From NCBI RefSeq assembly GCF_007859735.1, contig NZ_SIHI01000014.1, forward strand, positions 24,724 to 88,723: a stretch of 64,000 nucleotides of DNA, written 5' to 3'. Shown here one piece after another: positions 26,412 through 36,240 of the stretch (positions are counted from its first letter, which is position 1; every line of letters starts with the position of its first letter). The translations under genes and the position numbers were made by a program. The notes beneath the pieces were generated by a model. It was not told where the DNA came from, made no database searches, and worked only from the letters and a program-made list of their open reading frames with translations. The DNA is from Thalassoglobus neptunius. Lineage in GTDB: Bacteria; Planctomycetota; Planctomycetia; Planctomycetales; Planctomycetaceae.

Positions 26412-29400
26412 TCAGTTGGTCAATTGCAACGGAACGCTCCGCAACGTTTCTTTGGGCTGTTTGAGTTTCAATCTTCTTAGCGCCATCCTGAATCCGTCAG
26501 GGTCCATCCTCCGCGTCTGATACTGTTGAAGATAATCAGCGTCGTGCGGCAATGACAATTCGGGATCCGGCGGATAGCTGGGCATCCCGACAAATGGGAG
26601 AGGTTCTGAACTCTGCCCGTAAATGGTGTGCAAGTTGGCATCCTTGTCCCAACCGACGTTTCGAATGATGAAATCTCGCGTCCACCCTTCAGGAATTTCC
26701 TTTTCCGGGACGGCGAAACTCAACGTCATTTCATCTCCGCTCCCCATCACAACCATCTGCGCATCGGTACTCAAAAGGAGTTCCCGTACATCTCCGTATC
26801 TTGTGAACATCCCGCCCATGGACTGCCATGCCGGTGCTGTGTCGACATGTTCGTAGTCGAACTGCTCCGGTCCAAAGTGGTCTCCCGGCGTCATTCGAGA
26901 GACTCCGCGATAATGGAGATCAGCGCTGACGAGTTTCAGCGGAGTCGTTTCCGAGGGCAACTCGGCCGTCTCCGTCGTGAAGCAGATTTCGTCCCAATAC
27001 AGTTCCATGCTCGTCGAAATCCGGAGCCGAAAGTCATCGGTCAGAAAGGGATTTCCGAGAGGAATCGCGATCGTTTTCGTCTTTCCACCCGGGAAACCGC
27101 AATAGTCGACGACTTGCACAAACTGGCCATCGGGACCGGGAACCGAAATCGATGGCGGCACCGGGCCGTCGAGTTGTCGATTCTCGAAAATCGCCCGATT
27201 CAGGCCGGTATCCGTCGGATACATCCAGCCCGTCAGGTACAGAGTCAAGTTTTGCGGAGGTTCTTCGAGTCCGAGATCCAGTTCAACGAAGCTTTCCTCC
27301 GTGAAGCCTTGCATTTTCTTCTTGTCGAATGGCTTCGCATAGAGTGCGTCACGATCTTTCAATTCCGGAAGCAAGTCTCGTTCGGAATGATTGCGAGCAG
27401 CGACCGGAGTCTTTTTGTCTGCAATGCCATAGATGCGATGTTCCGCCATCGACGGCGGACCCACTTTCTCATTGGTGACGATTTCGATGTCGGCAGGATG
27501 GTCAATCGCGATAAGTTCCACCTGATCGAAGTAAGCTGCTTCCCACAATTCTTCAGTCACCTGAAGCTGATACATCCCGTCGCGCGGCTTGAGTTGTTCG
27601 CCGGAAATCTTCAGATACTCCCAAGGCCGGTCCGGGACGATTTTCCCTTGCGCATTCGTTAATCCGATGGGAGCAGCCCAGAGCAGATCCGTCACGAACT
27701 CGAATTTCTCACCATTCCATACGTAGAGATAGGGGCAAGATCCCGTCAATGTCTGCCGTTCCCAGACGAGTTGATCAGTCGTTGGCTGAATGATGTTTTC
27801 CGGAATTCCGTTTGTCCAAACGACGCGCACGGCATCCGCCTGTTCGATTTCGTTCAGTCCAAATCTTCGTGGCCCCGGATCAAGGACGGGCAACAGTTGA
27901 ACAAAAGCCCCCGCTCGAACTTCGATCGTACATCCGATTCCGAAGTGGTTGATTCTTTGACTCTGCCCATCCCCTTTGTTCAGCTGAGCGATGACGGCCA
28001 CATCCAGCCAATGATTGCGGTTGCCTCCCACGTTCTCCAGCCAGACCACATCCTGGCCTCGAAGAGTGACAAGATCGTCATCTCCATCCCCTTCGAGGTC
28101 TCCGCTTCGAATGAGCTTCCCGAACTTCTCTTCACCAACGATCAGTTCATCGGACTCAATATAAGCTCCTCCTTCGCCCCCATGACGAAAACGCAACTTC
28201 CCAGATTCAACGGTCAGGACGTCACGGAGTCCATCGTTGTTGTAGTCCCATTCGATCAGCGACGGACTTCCGCGATGGGAGATCTCGTTCGTTCCAATGA
28301 CTTGCAACTCTCCGGTCATGGGAATTCGAGTTTGGATCTCAGAGACACCATCTTCCCCGAGGCAGAGCAGTTCCCATGCTCCATTTCGATTGGCATCATT
28401 GATCGCCAGCGAGTGAGCCGGAGTAATCTCATCGAGAGATTCCAATTCCAGCCAGCGAAAATCTCCGTGTCGCAATCCTTCCAGAACTCCAACTGTTCCG
28501 TTCTCCAGAAGCACGACCATGTCCTGATCGATATCTCGATCGAAGTCGACAATCAGAACATCAACGACCCTTTCCTCTGGCATTTCTGTCGCGAGCGGCA
28601 TTTTTAGGAACTCGAAGTTTCCATTGTTGTTCCAGTATTCCAGCTTTCCATCGACCACGAGAGCCAGGTCGAGATCTCCGTCCGCGTTCAGGTCGCCCGC
28701 ACGAACACGACTCACGTTCGAAAGTTCGGCAAGTGAATTTTCCTGATCCACGAACTCGACGGAGATCGCTCCCCCGACTTCTTCGAGATCGGTACGGATG
28801 ATTTTGATCCCATTTTTTCCGAAAAGCACAAGATCGAGATCGGCCGTATATTGCATGCTGCCTTCTGGCAAATCCCCGACCGATAGGCCATCGGCATCGT
28901 TGTCGAGATCTGCGATCAAGACATGCTCAAAGTCTCCTTCGATCGAAAGACTGACGACTTCCCCCCAAGACTGATTTTGATCGGGGTCGTTGACTTTTTT
29001 TCGCCAGACGGACAACTTCGAAGGTTGGAGAATGAGCAGTTCCAGCGACGTGTCCAAATCGGAGTCGACAAGTTGAATATCGTTGACGGGGCCTTCGATC
29101 CCGGAAATGAGTGGTCGCTCCTCGAAAGTGATGTCGAGATTCGTCGCTGCCTGATCGGCGAAGACAGCGACAATTTCCTCAAGCCCCTCACTGAAATCGA
29201 CTTTGATAAACTCCAGCAGGTTGGATTCGATTCGACGTCGATCGCTTTGCACAGCATCTTCGGGCTTGGTGATGTTCGAAAAAGGAATCAGATTCGCGCG
29301 AACTTGATTCCAGTTCATCGCTTCCGCGCCCGCGATCGCAGCATCGAGGAACTTCATCACATCAGCACGAGTCTTCTCCTGAATCCTCTTCTGGAACAGC

Positions 29401-30107
29401 TCAAACAACGGGCGAGCAGCCTGCAATGTTTGACTGATCGCGGGATCTTGAGTTTCGAGCTGTACCGCCAGAACGGAGAGAAGGACGAAGAGATTTTCCG
29501 GAGCGAATTCATAGGCTTTCAAAATCGCTTCATTCGAGCGGCTTCGGATTTCTGCATCCGGAGCGACTCTGCCGACGGAGTAGATCTCGTACCAAATCGT
29601 CGGGTCTTCGGGAGACCGTTCGCTCGCTTCGTTGAGCAAATTGACTTTCTCTTTGATCCCTTTGACTGGATCGACGAGTCGGGCTTCCATGCGATAGCTG
29701 TACGGCGCGTCGGGTTCTTTTTCTCGGAGAGACAAGATTGCCTCAACGGCTGATTCGCGAGTGATGTTGTTTTCAACGTCTTCTTTGGTCTCTCGTTGTC
29801 CTCGTTCTTCGACTGCACCAGTTCGGGCAATCGCAAGATTTCTCCAGGGAAGAATTTCGTTGGGGAGCAGTTCCGCGAGTTCTGTGAAAACGCGATCGCT
29901 CTCCTGCCAGTCTTTGTTCTCCAGCAACGCGATTCCGACATACCGCGTTCCAAAGAAGTCTGTCGACACGACGATGTCATCACCGGAGGACTCGCTCACG
30001 TCGTCCGGCGGCAGGTCTTTCTGCTTCGGTTCCTGTTTCCTCATCAAAGCGGCAGCGACGAGAACAATCGCAATGACGATTCCAATCCAGACCCACAAAC
30101 TCTTCAT
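26412..30107 (-). CDS. Large membrane-anchored TPR/FG-GAP/ASPIC-UnbV protein
   Basis: 1231 residues from the ATG at 30107; the frame extends upstream to a TTG at 30164 overlapping the previous gene. A single N-terminal span at about 4-22 (LWVWIGIVIAIVLVAAALM) anchors it. Residues 60-300 are TPR-like helices. From about 330 to 720 come FG-GAP loops such as AGDLNADGDLDLALV, VDFDRDIDQDMVVL, WDYNNDGLRDVLTV and GDLEGDGDDDLVTL. An ASPIC/UnbV-like segment follows near 750-810 (VRAGAFVQLLPVLDPGPRRF, VRVVWTNGIPENII). The last 400 residues (from GSCPYLYVWNGEKFEFVTDL) form an unrecognised beta-rich region common after ASPIC domains. It should be a periplasmic assembly; its operon partners are the two overlapping upstream genes. 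Confidence 0.82.
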   Translation of the reverse strand: MKSLWVWIGIVIAIVLVAAALMRKQEPKQKDLPPDDVSESSGDDIVVSTDFFGTRYVGIALLENKDWQESDRVFTELAELLPNEILPWRNLAIARTGAVEERGQRETKEDVENNITRESAVEAILSLREKEPDAPYSYRMEARLVDPVKGIKEKVNLLNEASERSPEDPTIWYEIYSVGRVAPDAEIRSRSNEAILKAYEFAPENLFVLLSVLAVQLETQDPAISQTLQAARPLFELFQKRIQEKTRADVMKFLDAAIAGAEAMNWNQVRANLIPFSNITKPEDAVQSDRRRIESNLLEFIKVDFSEGLEEIVAVFADQAATNLDITFEERPLISGIEGPVNDIQLVDSDLDTSLELLILQPSKLSVWRKKVNDPDQNQSWGEVVSLSIEGDFEHVLIADLDNDADGLSVGDLPEGSMQYTADLDLVLFGKNGIKIIRTDLEEVGGAISVEFVDQENSLAELSNVSRVRAGDLNADGDLDLALVVDGKLEYWNNNGNFEFLKMPLATEMPEERVVDVLIVDFDRDIDQDMVVLLENGTVGVLEGLRHGDFRWLELESLDEITPAHSLAINDANRNGAWELLCLGEDGVSEIQTRIPMTGELQVIGTNEISHRGSPSLIEWDYNNDGLRDVLTVESGKLRFRHGGEGGAYIESDELIVGEEKFGKLIRSGDLEGDGDDDLVTLRGQDVVWLENVGGNRNHWLDVAVIAQLNKGDGQSQRINHFGIGCTIEVRAGAFVQLLPVLDPGPRRFGLNEIEQADAVRVVWTNGIPENIIQPTTDQLVWERQTLTGSCPYLYVWNGEKFEFVTDLLWAAPIGLTNAQGKIVPDRPWEYLKISGEQLKPRDGMYQLQVTEELWEAAYFDQVELIAIDHPADIEIVTNEKVGPPSMAEHRIYGIADKKTPVAARNHSERDLLPELKDRDALYAKPFDKKKMQGFTEESFVELDLGLEEPPQNLTLYLTGWMYPTDTGLNRAIFENRQLDGPVPPSISVPGPDGQFVQVVDYCGFPGGKTKTIAIPLGNPFLTDDFRLRISTSMELYWDEICFTTETAELPSETTPLKLVSADLHYRGVSRMTPGDHFGPEQFDYEHVDTAPAWQSMGGMFTRYGDVRELLLSTDAQMVVMGSGDEMTLSFAVPEKEIPEGWTRDFIIRNVGWDKDANLHTIYGQSSEPLPFVGMPSYPPDPELSLPHDADYLQQYQTRRMDPDGFRMALRRLKLKQPKETLRSVPLQLTN

Positions 30108-30153
30108 CTTTGATGTCTCTGTTTCAGTTTGAGATTGTTTCAGTGCGGCATTT

Positions 30154-30528
30154 TCACGGACCAATCATCTCATCGGAAATGAGGCGAGTCACCGTCGAAA
30201 GCAGGAACTTTTCTGCGAAAGCTTCGTTCATGACCGAAACGACTCCGATCTCACGCAACAACTCTTCCTGATGTTCGTCTTCGCGACGCAGAATGCAACA
30301 GACATTGGTGAGTCGCGCAATGTTAAACAGTTCTTGCATCAGCCCCTCCGAAATCTCGACGCGATTCAGGATCGCAAGTCGGGTTTCCTCGACTTGTGAT
30401 TCCTGGAGAAAGTCAATTCGATGCGGCGTCCATTTCACCTGAATCGAACTGTCGTCGATGAACGATCTTTCGAGATGCGCTGTCAACAAGGATTGCGACT
30501 CATGAACGACGATCTTCCGGTCCATCAT
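30154..30528 (-). CDS. Small protein overlapping the phosphatase gene, unrecognised
   Basis: 124 residues. Its start lies inside the phosphatase gene (29-base overlap), indicating translational coupling. The sequence alternates short strands and helices (RLAILNRVEISEGLMQELF, VCCILRREDEHQEELL, GVVSVMNEAFAEKFL) in an order reminiscent of a CheY-like receiver, but the phospho-acceptor aspartate and the acidic pocket are not evident. It may be a degenerate receiver or an adaptor. It could link the phosphatase to the downstream giant protein. Confidence 0.65.
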   Translation of the reverse strand: MMDRKIVVHESQSLLTAHLERSFIDDSSIQVKWTPHRIDFLQESQVEETRLAILNRVEISEGLMQELFNIARLTNVCCILRREDEHQEELLREIGVVSVMNEAFAEKFLLSTVTRLISDEMIGP

Positions 30529-31267
30529 TCACGGCCTCCTGTTTCTGCATGGACGGCAGATAATCAGTGCGAATTTTTCCCTTTCGGTTCGCTTGCCAGT
30601 ATTGGCCGGTCTCGACATTCAAGCAAGTGAGCCAACCTTCGGGAAACACCTTGGTGTCAATACACACCGCGAATCCGCGATCGTTGGGAACTCCGGATTT
30701 CTGGGCGGTGTGACCACACACAATCGTCTTGCCCGAACAGTGAGGCAACAACCTGTCGAAGCGTTCCCAATACAGGACGAAATCATCCTGCTGATCAACG
30801 GGAACATTCTCGATCAATCCACCATGCACAAAGATGTGCGTTTCCGTCTCCCAATAGGGCAACAATCCCGACTCAAGAAAGTCCTGGTGATCCCGAGGAA
30901 TGACCTGAGCCAGCCTTTTCGACTTCGAAGAAGAACCACCACCTTTGAGATAGGAAGAGATCGTTTCTCTTCCGCCGGACAATTCCCAATGTTTTTGTGT
31001 CAACCTCCCAGTGATCGCAGCATGCATCATGGCATCATGATTTCCCCGAAGAGGAATGCAGCGACCGCTTTGAGTTCGATCGATGACCCAGTCCAGAACT
31101 TTCATTGAATCGGGTCCGCGATCGACAAAATCACCAAGCAGCACGATGCGTTCATCGTCGGGAATCGAAACTGCTTTCACCAGCGTTTTCAGGACGTCGT
31201 AACATCCGTGAACATCTCCGATTGCGAATCGAACAGGACGCACGTCAGTACTCTCCTTCGTCTGCAA
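30500..31267 (-). CDS. PPP-family metallophosphatase (PrpE/ApaH-like)
   Basis: 255 residues. All PPP signatures are present near the N-terminus: GDVHGCYD at 18-25, GDFVDRGPDS at 45-54 and RGNHD at 74-78, with HGG near 149 and CGHTAQKSG near 189-197. These residues bind two metal ions. The family includes serine/threonine phosphatases and diadenosine tetraphosphatases, and the small size fits either. The overlap with the next gene makes a phosphatase/small-protein/TPR-FG-GAP operon. Confidence 0.88.
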   Translation of the reverse strand: MQTKESTDVRPVRFAIGDVHGCYDVLKTLVKAVSIPDDERIVLLGDFVDRGPDSMKVLDWVIDRTQSGRCIPLRGNHDAMMHAAITGRLTQKHWELSGGRETISSYLKGGGSSSKSKRLAQVIPRDHQDFLESGLLPYWETETHIFVHGGLIENVPVDQQDDFVLYWERFDRLLPHCSGKTIVCGHTAQKSGVPNDRGFAVCIDTKVFPEGWLTCLNVETGQYWQANRKGKIRTDYLPSMQKQEAVNDGPEDRRS

Positions 31268-31370
31268 ATTTCTCCCTGAATCGAACTCAACAATTCAGAG
31301 ACGCAAGGTTGCCAACTCCGTTTGTGTCAACGAATGCGAAAACGATCGGCGAAAGTCATCAGCGAATCGA

Positions 31371-32357
31371 CTAATCGCCAATCAATTCTTGAATCTCAGC
31401 TTCTGTGAACGGTTGAGCGAGACGTGCTCCAAGTTGTCCCACGACGCGCGCCGCAGCATGCGAAGCCAGTCGTCCTGACTGCTTCCATGTCAGGCCGTTT
31501 GTGATTCCATAAAGAATGCCGGCAGCGTACATGTCACCGGCTCCTGTCGTATCGACCGGTGAGACTTCGACTCCTTCGATCGGAATGACAGCCCCTTCGT
31601 GCATCAAGACAGAACCGTCTCCCCCGAGCGTCAAAGCGACGTTTTCTGCATGATTGTGTAATTCATGCGCACAATCGACGGCGTCATGTTTTCCGGTCAG
31701 AGCGCGGGCTTCGTCGAGATTGCAGAAGACAAGGTCAACGGGTCCCTCAATCAACGAGAGGAATTCGTCTTTGTGGTACTGAATGAGAAACGGATCGCTG
31801 ACAGTGAACGCAACTTTGACATCGTGCTTCTTGGCTAATTCAATCGCCTTGAGAGCAGCCGATCGTGTCGGTTCCTGTGTGAAGAGGTATCCTTCGACAT
31901 AGACAAACTTGGACTGCCGGATCGCCGATTCCTGAATGTCTTCGGGAGTCAGGGTGATGGAAACACCGAGTGATGTCAGCATCGTCCGTTCTGCATCTGG
32001 AGTGATGAGAATGACGCATGTTCCGGACTGGCCCTCTGTGGTCGGGACTTCCACGGTGATGCCCTGTTTTCCCATGTCCTGCAGAAAGAATTGCCCAATC
32101 TCATCGGACGCCACTTTGCATGCGTAACTGGCAGTTCCTCCGAAGCCAACAATTCCCATGATCGTGTTGGCGGCAGAACCTCCCGCACACCGGGAAACAT
32201 CGATTCCGGCAATCGCAGTGAGAACTTCCTGTTGCACTTCGTCGTCGACGAGGGTCATCACCCCTTTCTGAAAGTCGAGACGATTGAGTGTGGACTCATC
32301 AATCTTCGCTTGAACATCCACCAACGCATTTCCAACACCAAAAACGTCATAACTCAC
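31371..32357 (-). CDS. PfkB-family sugar/nucleoside kinase, adenosine-kinase-like
   Basis: 328 residues. It has the PfkB start ([18 protein letters not shown]), the [10 protein letters not shown] substrate loop near 59-68 and the C-terminal signature [17 protein letters not shown] near 268-284, with the catalytic Asp in GAGD. The layout is that of bacterial adenosine-kinase-like PfkB proteins, often annotated in planctomycetes as adenosine kinase; the substrate could equally be another nucleoside or a sugar. It is cytoplasmic. The phosphatase gene follows 104 bases downstream. Confidence 0.88.
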   Translation of the reverse strand: MSYDVFGVGNALVDVQAKIDESTLNRLDFQKGVMTLVDDEVQQEVLTAIAGIDVSRCAGGSAANTIMGIVGFGGTASYACKVASDEIGQFFLQDMGKQGITVEVPTTEGQSGTCVILITPDAERTMLTSLGVSITLTPEDIQESAIRQSKFVYVEGYLFTQEPTRSAALKAIELAKKHDVKVAFTVSDPFLIQYHKDEFLSLIEGPVDLVFCNLDEARALTGKHDAVDCAHELHNHAENVALTLGGDGSVLMHEGAVIPIEGVEVSPVDTTGAGDMYAAGILYGITNGLTWKQSGRLASHAAARVVGQLGARLAQPFTEAEIQELIGD

Positions 32358-32614
32358 TGATGAACCTCGCTTGCAACTTCAAATCGTTGCTTGAAAATCA
32401 AAATGTCTCTCGCGCAAACAGCCGCTGTGCTTGATTGAGCGAATTTCGTTGACAAAAGAGAAGGAACGAGCAACCTGCTCGAATTCCCTGGAACTGGGCA
32501 CATGGGCCAGCTTCGTAGAGGAGTGTAGCTCCCGAACCCTGAGAAAGAAATTTCCCCAAGTCCCCTTCTCCGACGTTCCGCAAATTCCCGGCAGATTGCC
32601 GATGCTACCGCGAC

Positions 32615-35600
32615 TTATCGCTTTTCGACTTCCTTTTTAAGCTCGCTCAGGACTTCGGGAAGCGATCTTTCGAGAGAAGAAATGCATTGATGGCAGCGTT
32701 CCCAGTGTCCGCCAGCCGCTGCTTGTTCAAGGTCTAAAGCAATAGAATATGAAGGAGCCCCGATCGTTCTCAAACTCCCTTTCAACGTATGGGCAAACCG
32801 ATTCACATCTTCAGAGTTTCGAGACTCGTAAGCTTGCTGAAGCTTGGTGAAGACTTGCGGCGACTCTTCCAGGAAGGCCTGCGCAACGTCCAGCGCCAGT
32901 TCTTCATCATCCATCGCAGTCGCCAAAAGCTGCGACCAGTCGATGGCAGCGATCGCAACCGAGCCCTCTTCCTGCGTTGGCTGGGCCGACTGACTGTTCG
33001 AGTTTTCCGAGGAAGATTGATCGTCGCTTGGCGTCATTTCTTGCATCTCAACGGGAATTTCAGGTTCTTCTGATTTTTGAGTGTCGGACAAATCGCTGGT
33101 CCATTCGTTGATGACTCGTTTCAGTTCCTGCGGGCGAATCGGTTTTGAGACATAATCGTCCATCCCGGAATCGAGGCAACGTTCCCGATCCCCTTTCATC
33201 GCATGGGCAGTCATCGCCACGATCGGAACCGACGGGATTTCGCCGAGAGTCTGAAGTCTTCGGATTTCTGCCGTGGCAGCCAGCCCATCCATCTCCGGCA
33301 TTTGAACATCCATCAGGATGAGATCGAAGTCCGTTTTCCTCGCGGCGGCAATTGCGTCTCTTCCGTTGTTCGCCACAGTTACATTGTGACTCCACTTCGA
33401 AAGAAGACCGACGGCCAGTTTTTGATTGGCGGGGCTGTCTTCAGCGAGAAGAATCTTAAATGAAGCGGTCGGTTCGAGTGGCTCGTGATTCGTCGTCGAT
33501 TCCATGGTCGCGACTGCTTCGGGACTATGAACGAGATCGACGATGGCATCGAAGAGATCCGACTGCTTAATCGGTTTCGTCAAGTAGCGGCCAATGCCCA
33601 ATTCGTCACATCGCTTCAAATCTTCATTGCGATCGAGCGAGGTGAGCATCATCACAATTGTACTCGAAATCTGCGGATCAAGTTGAATGGTCTCCGCGAA
33701 CATAAACCCGTCCACATCCGGCATGCTCGCATCTGTGATCACCAGCTCGAACGGTTTTTGACTCTCAAACGCGGTCCGCAGTTCTCGCAGTCCCGAATCT
33801 GCATCCGCGACGGTAAGGGGCGACATCCTCCAGTTGACGCACATCTCTTCGAGAATTTGCCGGTTGGTGGAGTTATCGTCCACGATCAGCACACGCAGCC
33901 CTTCCACAGCACACAGGTCCTCGACCATCTCCGTCGGAACATCATAGGCAACGGGCCGAAACGTAGCTGTGAAGTGAAATGTGCTGCCTATGCCGAGTTC
34001 GCTCTCGACCCAGATTTTCCCGCCCATAAGTTGTACGAGTCTCGAAGAGATGGTCAGCCCGAGACCCGTTCCTCCGAACTTTCGCGTCGTGGACATATCC
34101 GCTTGTTCGAATGCCTGAAACACACGTGCCTGAGTCTCTGCGTCCATCCCGATTCCGGTATCCGTCACCTGAAAATGGAGCACAATCTCTTCGTCGGTCT
34201 CCTCAACGAGATTGACATGCAAAACGACTTCGCCCTGCTCAGTAAACTTGATGGCATTTCCCAGAAGATTCACAATCACTTGCCGAAGCCTGAGTCCGTC
34301 GCCACGGATCAGATTGGGGATTTCGGGAACGATGTGGCAGGCCAATTCCAGCGATCGACTATGAGCTCGAATCGCAAGCGGTTTAATGGAATCACCGAGC
34401 CACTCGCGCAGATCGATGGGATAGCACTCCAGCTCAAACCGTCCTGATTCGATCTTCGAGAAGTCGAGGATATCATTGATAATTCCGAGTAAAGACTCCC
34501 CGGCATTTAAGACGGTCTCCAGATAATCTCTTTGCTGCCCGTTCAATTCTGTATCGAGCACGAGTTCTGTCATGCCGATCACTGCATTCATGGGAGTACG
34601 AATTTCATGGCTCATATTGGCCAGAAACTCGCTCTTCGCGCGGTTCGCCACTTCCGCCGCTTCCATCGCCGACTGCAATTCCATTTCGGCCAGTTTTCGC
34701 TGCGTGATATCCCGGGCAATTCCGACCAACCCGACAACTTCTTCCTCCGCGTTGATGAGAGGAACCTTCGTCGTCAACAGCCAACGACGTGTTCCGTCCG
34801 CCAGAAAGTTTTCTTCCTCGCGATTGATCAGCGGTTCCTGCGTTTGCATCACCGCCAGATCATCTTCCCGGAATGCTTCAGCAAGCTCGACCGGAGTGAA
34901 GTCGAAATCCGTTTTGCCGACAAGTTCCGATTCCGTTTCGAGACCGTACATTTTGACCAGAGCCTGATTCACCGTCACGAAGCAGCTGTTCGCATCTTTG
35001 ATAAAGATGTAATCCGGCAGATTGTCGATGAGAGTTCTCAGCCGGTCACGTTCATGCTCAAGCTGTTCGGCGATCTGATGATGTTGGGTAATGTCGCGAG
35101 AAATTCCAAGTGTTCCAAAGACAGACCCGTCCGCTTTGCGAAGCGGCATTTTCGTCGCAGAAACCCACGAGACATGCCCGTCCGGCCAGACGAGCCTTTC
35201 CTCGTGATCGATCAGACCTTCACCTGTTTCAAGAATACTCTGCTCTGCCTGATAAGCGTCCTGAGCATGTTCCGGCTGAAAGAAATCGTTGTCGGTTTTC
35301 CCAATCGCTTCGTCGGGCGAACTCAAGCCTGATCGAAGGGCCTTCGCTCGATTGATTCTGAGGAATCGACCGTCGCGGTCCTTGAAATAAATGTCGTCGG
35401 GAATCACCGACATCAACTCCTCCATGAGAAGTTGTTCGTGCTCGTAAGCCTCTTGCGTCTTTTCGTGCCGCAGCACTTCTTCCCGGAGATCTTCAACGGC
35501 CGATTGCAGCTCGAGAGTTCGCGAGTGAATCCGCGCATCGAGCTCCAGATTGGCCTGCTTCATTCGATCTTCCCAGGTCTTGCGCTGATACCCGAGAATC

Positions 35601-35893
35601 GCAGTCGTCCAGATCGCAAAGAGAGTCAACAGCGTATTGATGACGCTCGCAACGTCATTTCCATCGGAGAACTGAGAAATCGTAAACCCGACGAGACACA
35701 GAACTGTCACCAGCCCCGCCATCTGCAGCACGAGATTTCTGTCCGTGGCCGAGAATGTCAGCACAAGAACCGCCACGTAGAGCAACCCGAACGCAATCCC
35801 AGGGGGAATGAGGTGCTCCACAATCGAAATGGCAATCGAGAGACCGATCGTCGAAACGATGATACTCTTTCGAGAGGAAAACAGCCTCTGCAT
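32615..35893 (-). CDS. Hybrid sensor histidine kinase with two PAS, two receivers and HPt
   Basis: 1092 residues. Four membrane spans occupy about 8-101. A coiled coil (about 110-165) leads to two PAS domains: one around 165-290 (IPDDIYFKDRDGRFLRINRA) and one around 290-415 (LPDYIFIKDANSCFVTVNQA). The dimerisation helix has FLANMSHEIRTPMNAVIGM (phospho-His) near 432-450. The ATPase domain has QVIVNLLGNAIKFT, DTGIGM and FGGTGLGLTIS. Receiver 1 (VLIVDDNSTNRQIL, acceptor in TDASMPDVDG), receiver 2 (ILLAEDSPANQKLA, acceptor in LMDVQMPEMDG) and HPt (AHTLKGSLRTIGA) follow. This is a BarA-like phosphorelay kinase. No response regulator with DNA-binding domain is adjacent, so the output is elsewhere. 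Confidence 0.95.
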   Translation of the reverse strand: MQRLFSSRKSIIVSTIGLSIAISIVEHLIPPGIAFGLLYVAVLVLTFSATDRNLVLQMAGLVTVLCLVGFTISQFSDGNDVASVINTLLTLFAIWTTAILGYQRKTWEDRMKQANLELDARIHSRTLELQSAVEDLREEVLRHEKTQEAYEHEQLLMEELMSVIPDDIYFKDRDGRFLRINRAKALRSGLSSPDEAIGKTDNDFFQPEHAQDAYQAEQSILETGEGLIDHEERLVWPDGHVSWVSATKMPLRKADGSVFGTLGISRDITQHHQIAEQLEHERDRLRTLIDNLPDYIFIKDANSCFVTVNQALVKMYGLETESELVGKTDFDFTPVELAEAFREDDLAVMQTQEPLINREEENFLADGTRRWLLTTKVPLINAEEEVVGLVGIARDITQRKLAEMELQSAMEAAEVANRAKSEFLANMSHEIRTPMNAVIGMTELVLDTELNGQQRDYLETVLNAGESLLGIINDILDFSKIESGRFELECYPIDLREWLGDSIKPLAIRAHSRSLELACHIVPEIPNLIRGDGLRLRQVIVNLLGNAIKFTEQGEVVLHVNLVEETDEEIVLHFQVTDTGIGMDAETQARVFQAFEQADMSTTRKFGGTGLGLTISSRLVQLMGGKIWVESELGIGSTFHFTATFRPVAYDVPTEMVEDLCAVEGLRVLIVDDNSTNRQILEEMCVNWRMSPLTVADADSGLRELRTAFESQKPFELVITDASMPDVDGFMFAETIQLDPQISSTIVMMLTSLDRNEDLKRCDELGIGRYLTKPIKQSDLFDAIVDLVHSPEAVATMESTTNHEPLEPTASFKILLAEDSPANQKLAVGLLSKWSHNVTVANNGRDAIAAARKTDFDLILMDVQMPEMDGLAATAEIRRLQTLGEIPSVPIVAMTAHAMKGDRERCLDSGMDDYVSKPIRPQELKRVINEWTSDLSDTQKSEEPEIPVEMQEMTPSDDQSSSENSNSQSAQPTQEEGSVAIAAIDWSQLLATAMDDEELALDVAQAFLEESPQVFTKLQQAYESRNSEDVNRFAHTLKGSLRTIGAPSYSIALDLEQAAAGGHWERCHQCISSLERSLPEVLSELKKEVEKR

Positions 35894-36240
35894 GATCGAG
35901 CGACCTTCACGAATGGAAACGCGACGTGAACGAATTGTTCAGATTGTAGCAAGAAACGGCCACCCGCGCGGACTCTGAGACGGAAATCCCCCACTGTTTC
36001 GAAAGTCGATTTCTCCTGACGGTATTCCTGGAGAACCTTCGAACACTCAACTTGCGAAGGCCAGAGAACAGGTGACGAAATCGAATTGCCCCGAAGTGCT
36101 GGCGATCCGCTTTCAATTCGAGAATCTGAAAATTGAAGCGAACTTCTTTCAATCTCCCTTGTCACCCCTCATGTGGCATTGCACACTTTCGAGGCCCCTA
36201 CTCTGCCCCCACCGGCATCATTTCGCGCAGGATTTTCGTC
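35894..36240. other. Intergenic, divergent promoter region
   Basis: 347 bases between the kinase and ABC-exporter genes. An 81-codon minus-strand frame (35907-36152) lacks support. Nothing else was recognised. Confidence 0.35.

Noticed and set aside
26628..27662. 344-codon plus-strand frame and other long plus-strand frames (27771-28607, 28923-29753)
   Set aside because: All lie antisense to the large FG-GAP/ASPIC gene, which has clear domain order; the frames have shadow-type composition and no family features.
33485..34447. 320-codon plus-strand frame, and 34532-35332
   Set aside because: Antisense to the hybrid kinase with all its motifs intact; shadow frames.
35907..36152. 81-codon minus-strand frame between the kinase and ABC genes
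   Set aside because: Arg/Ser-rich shadow-like composition and no ribosome-binding site.
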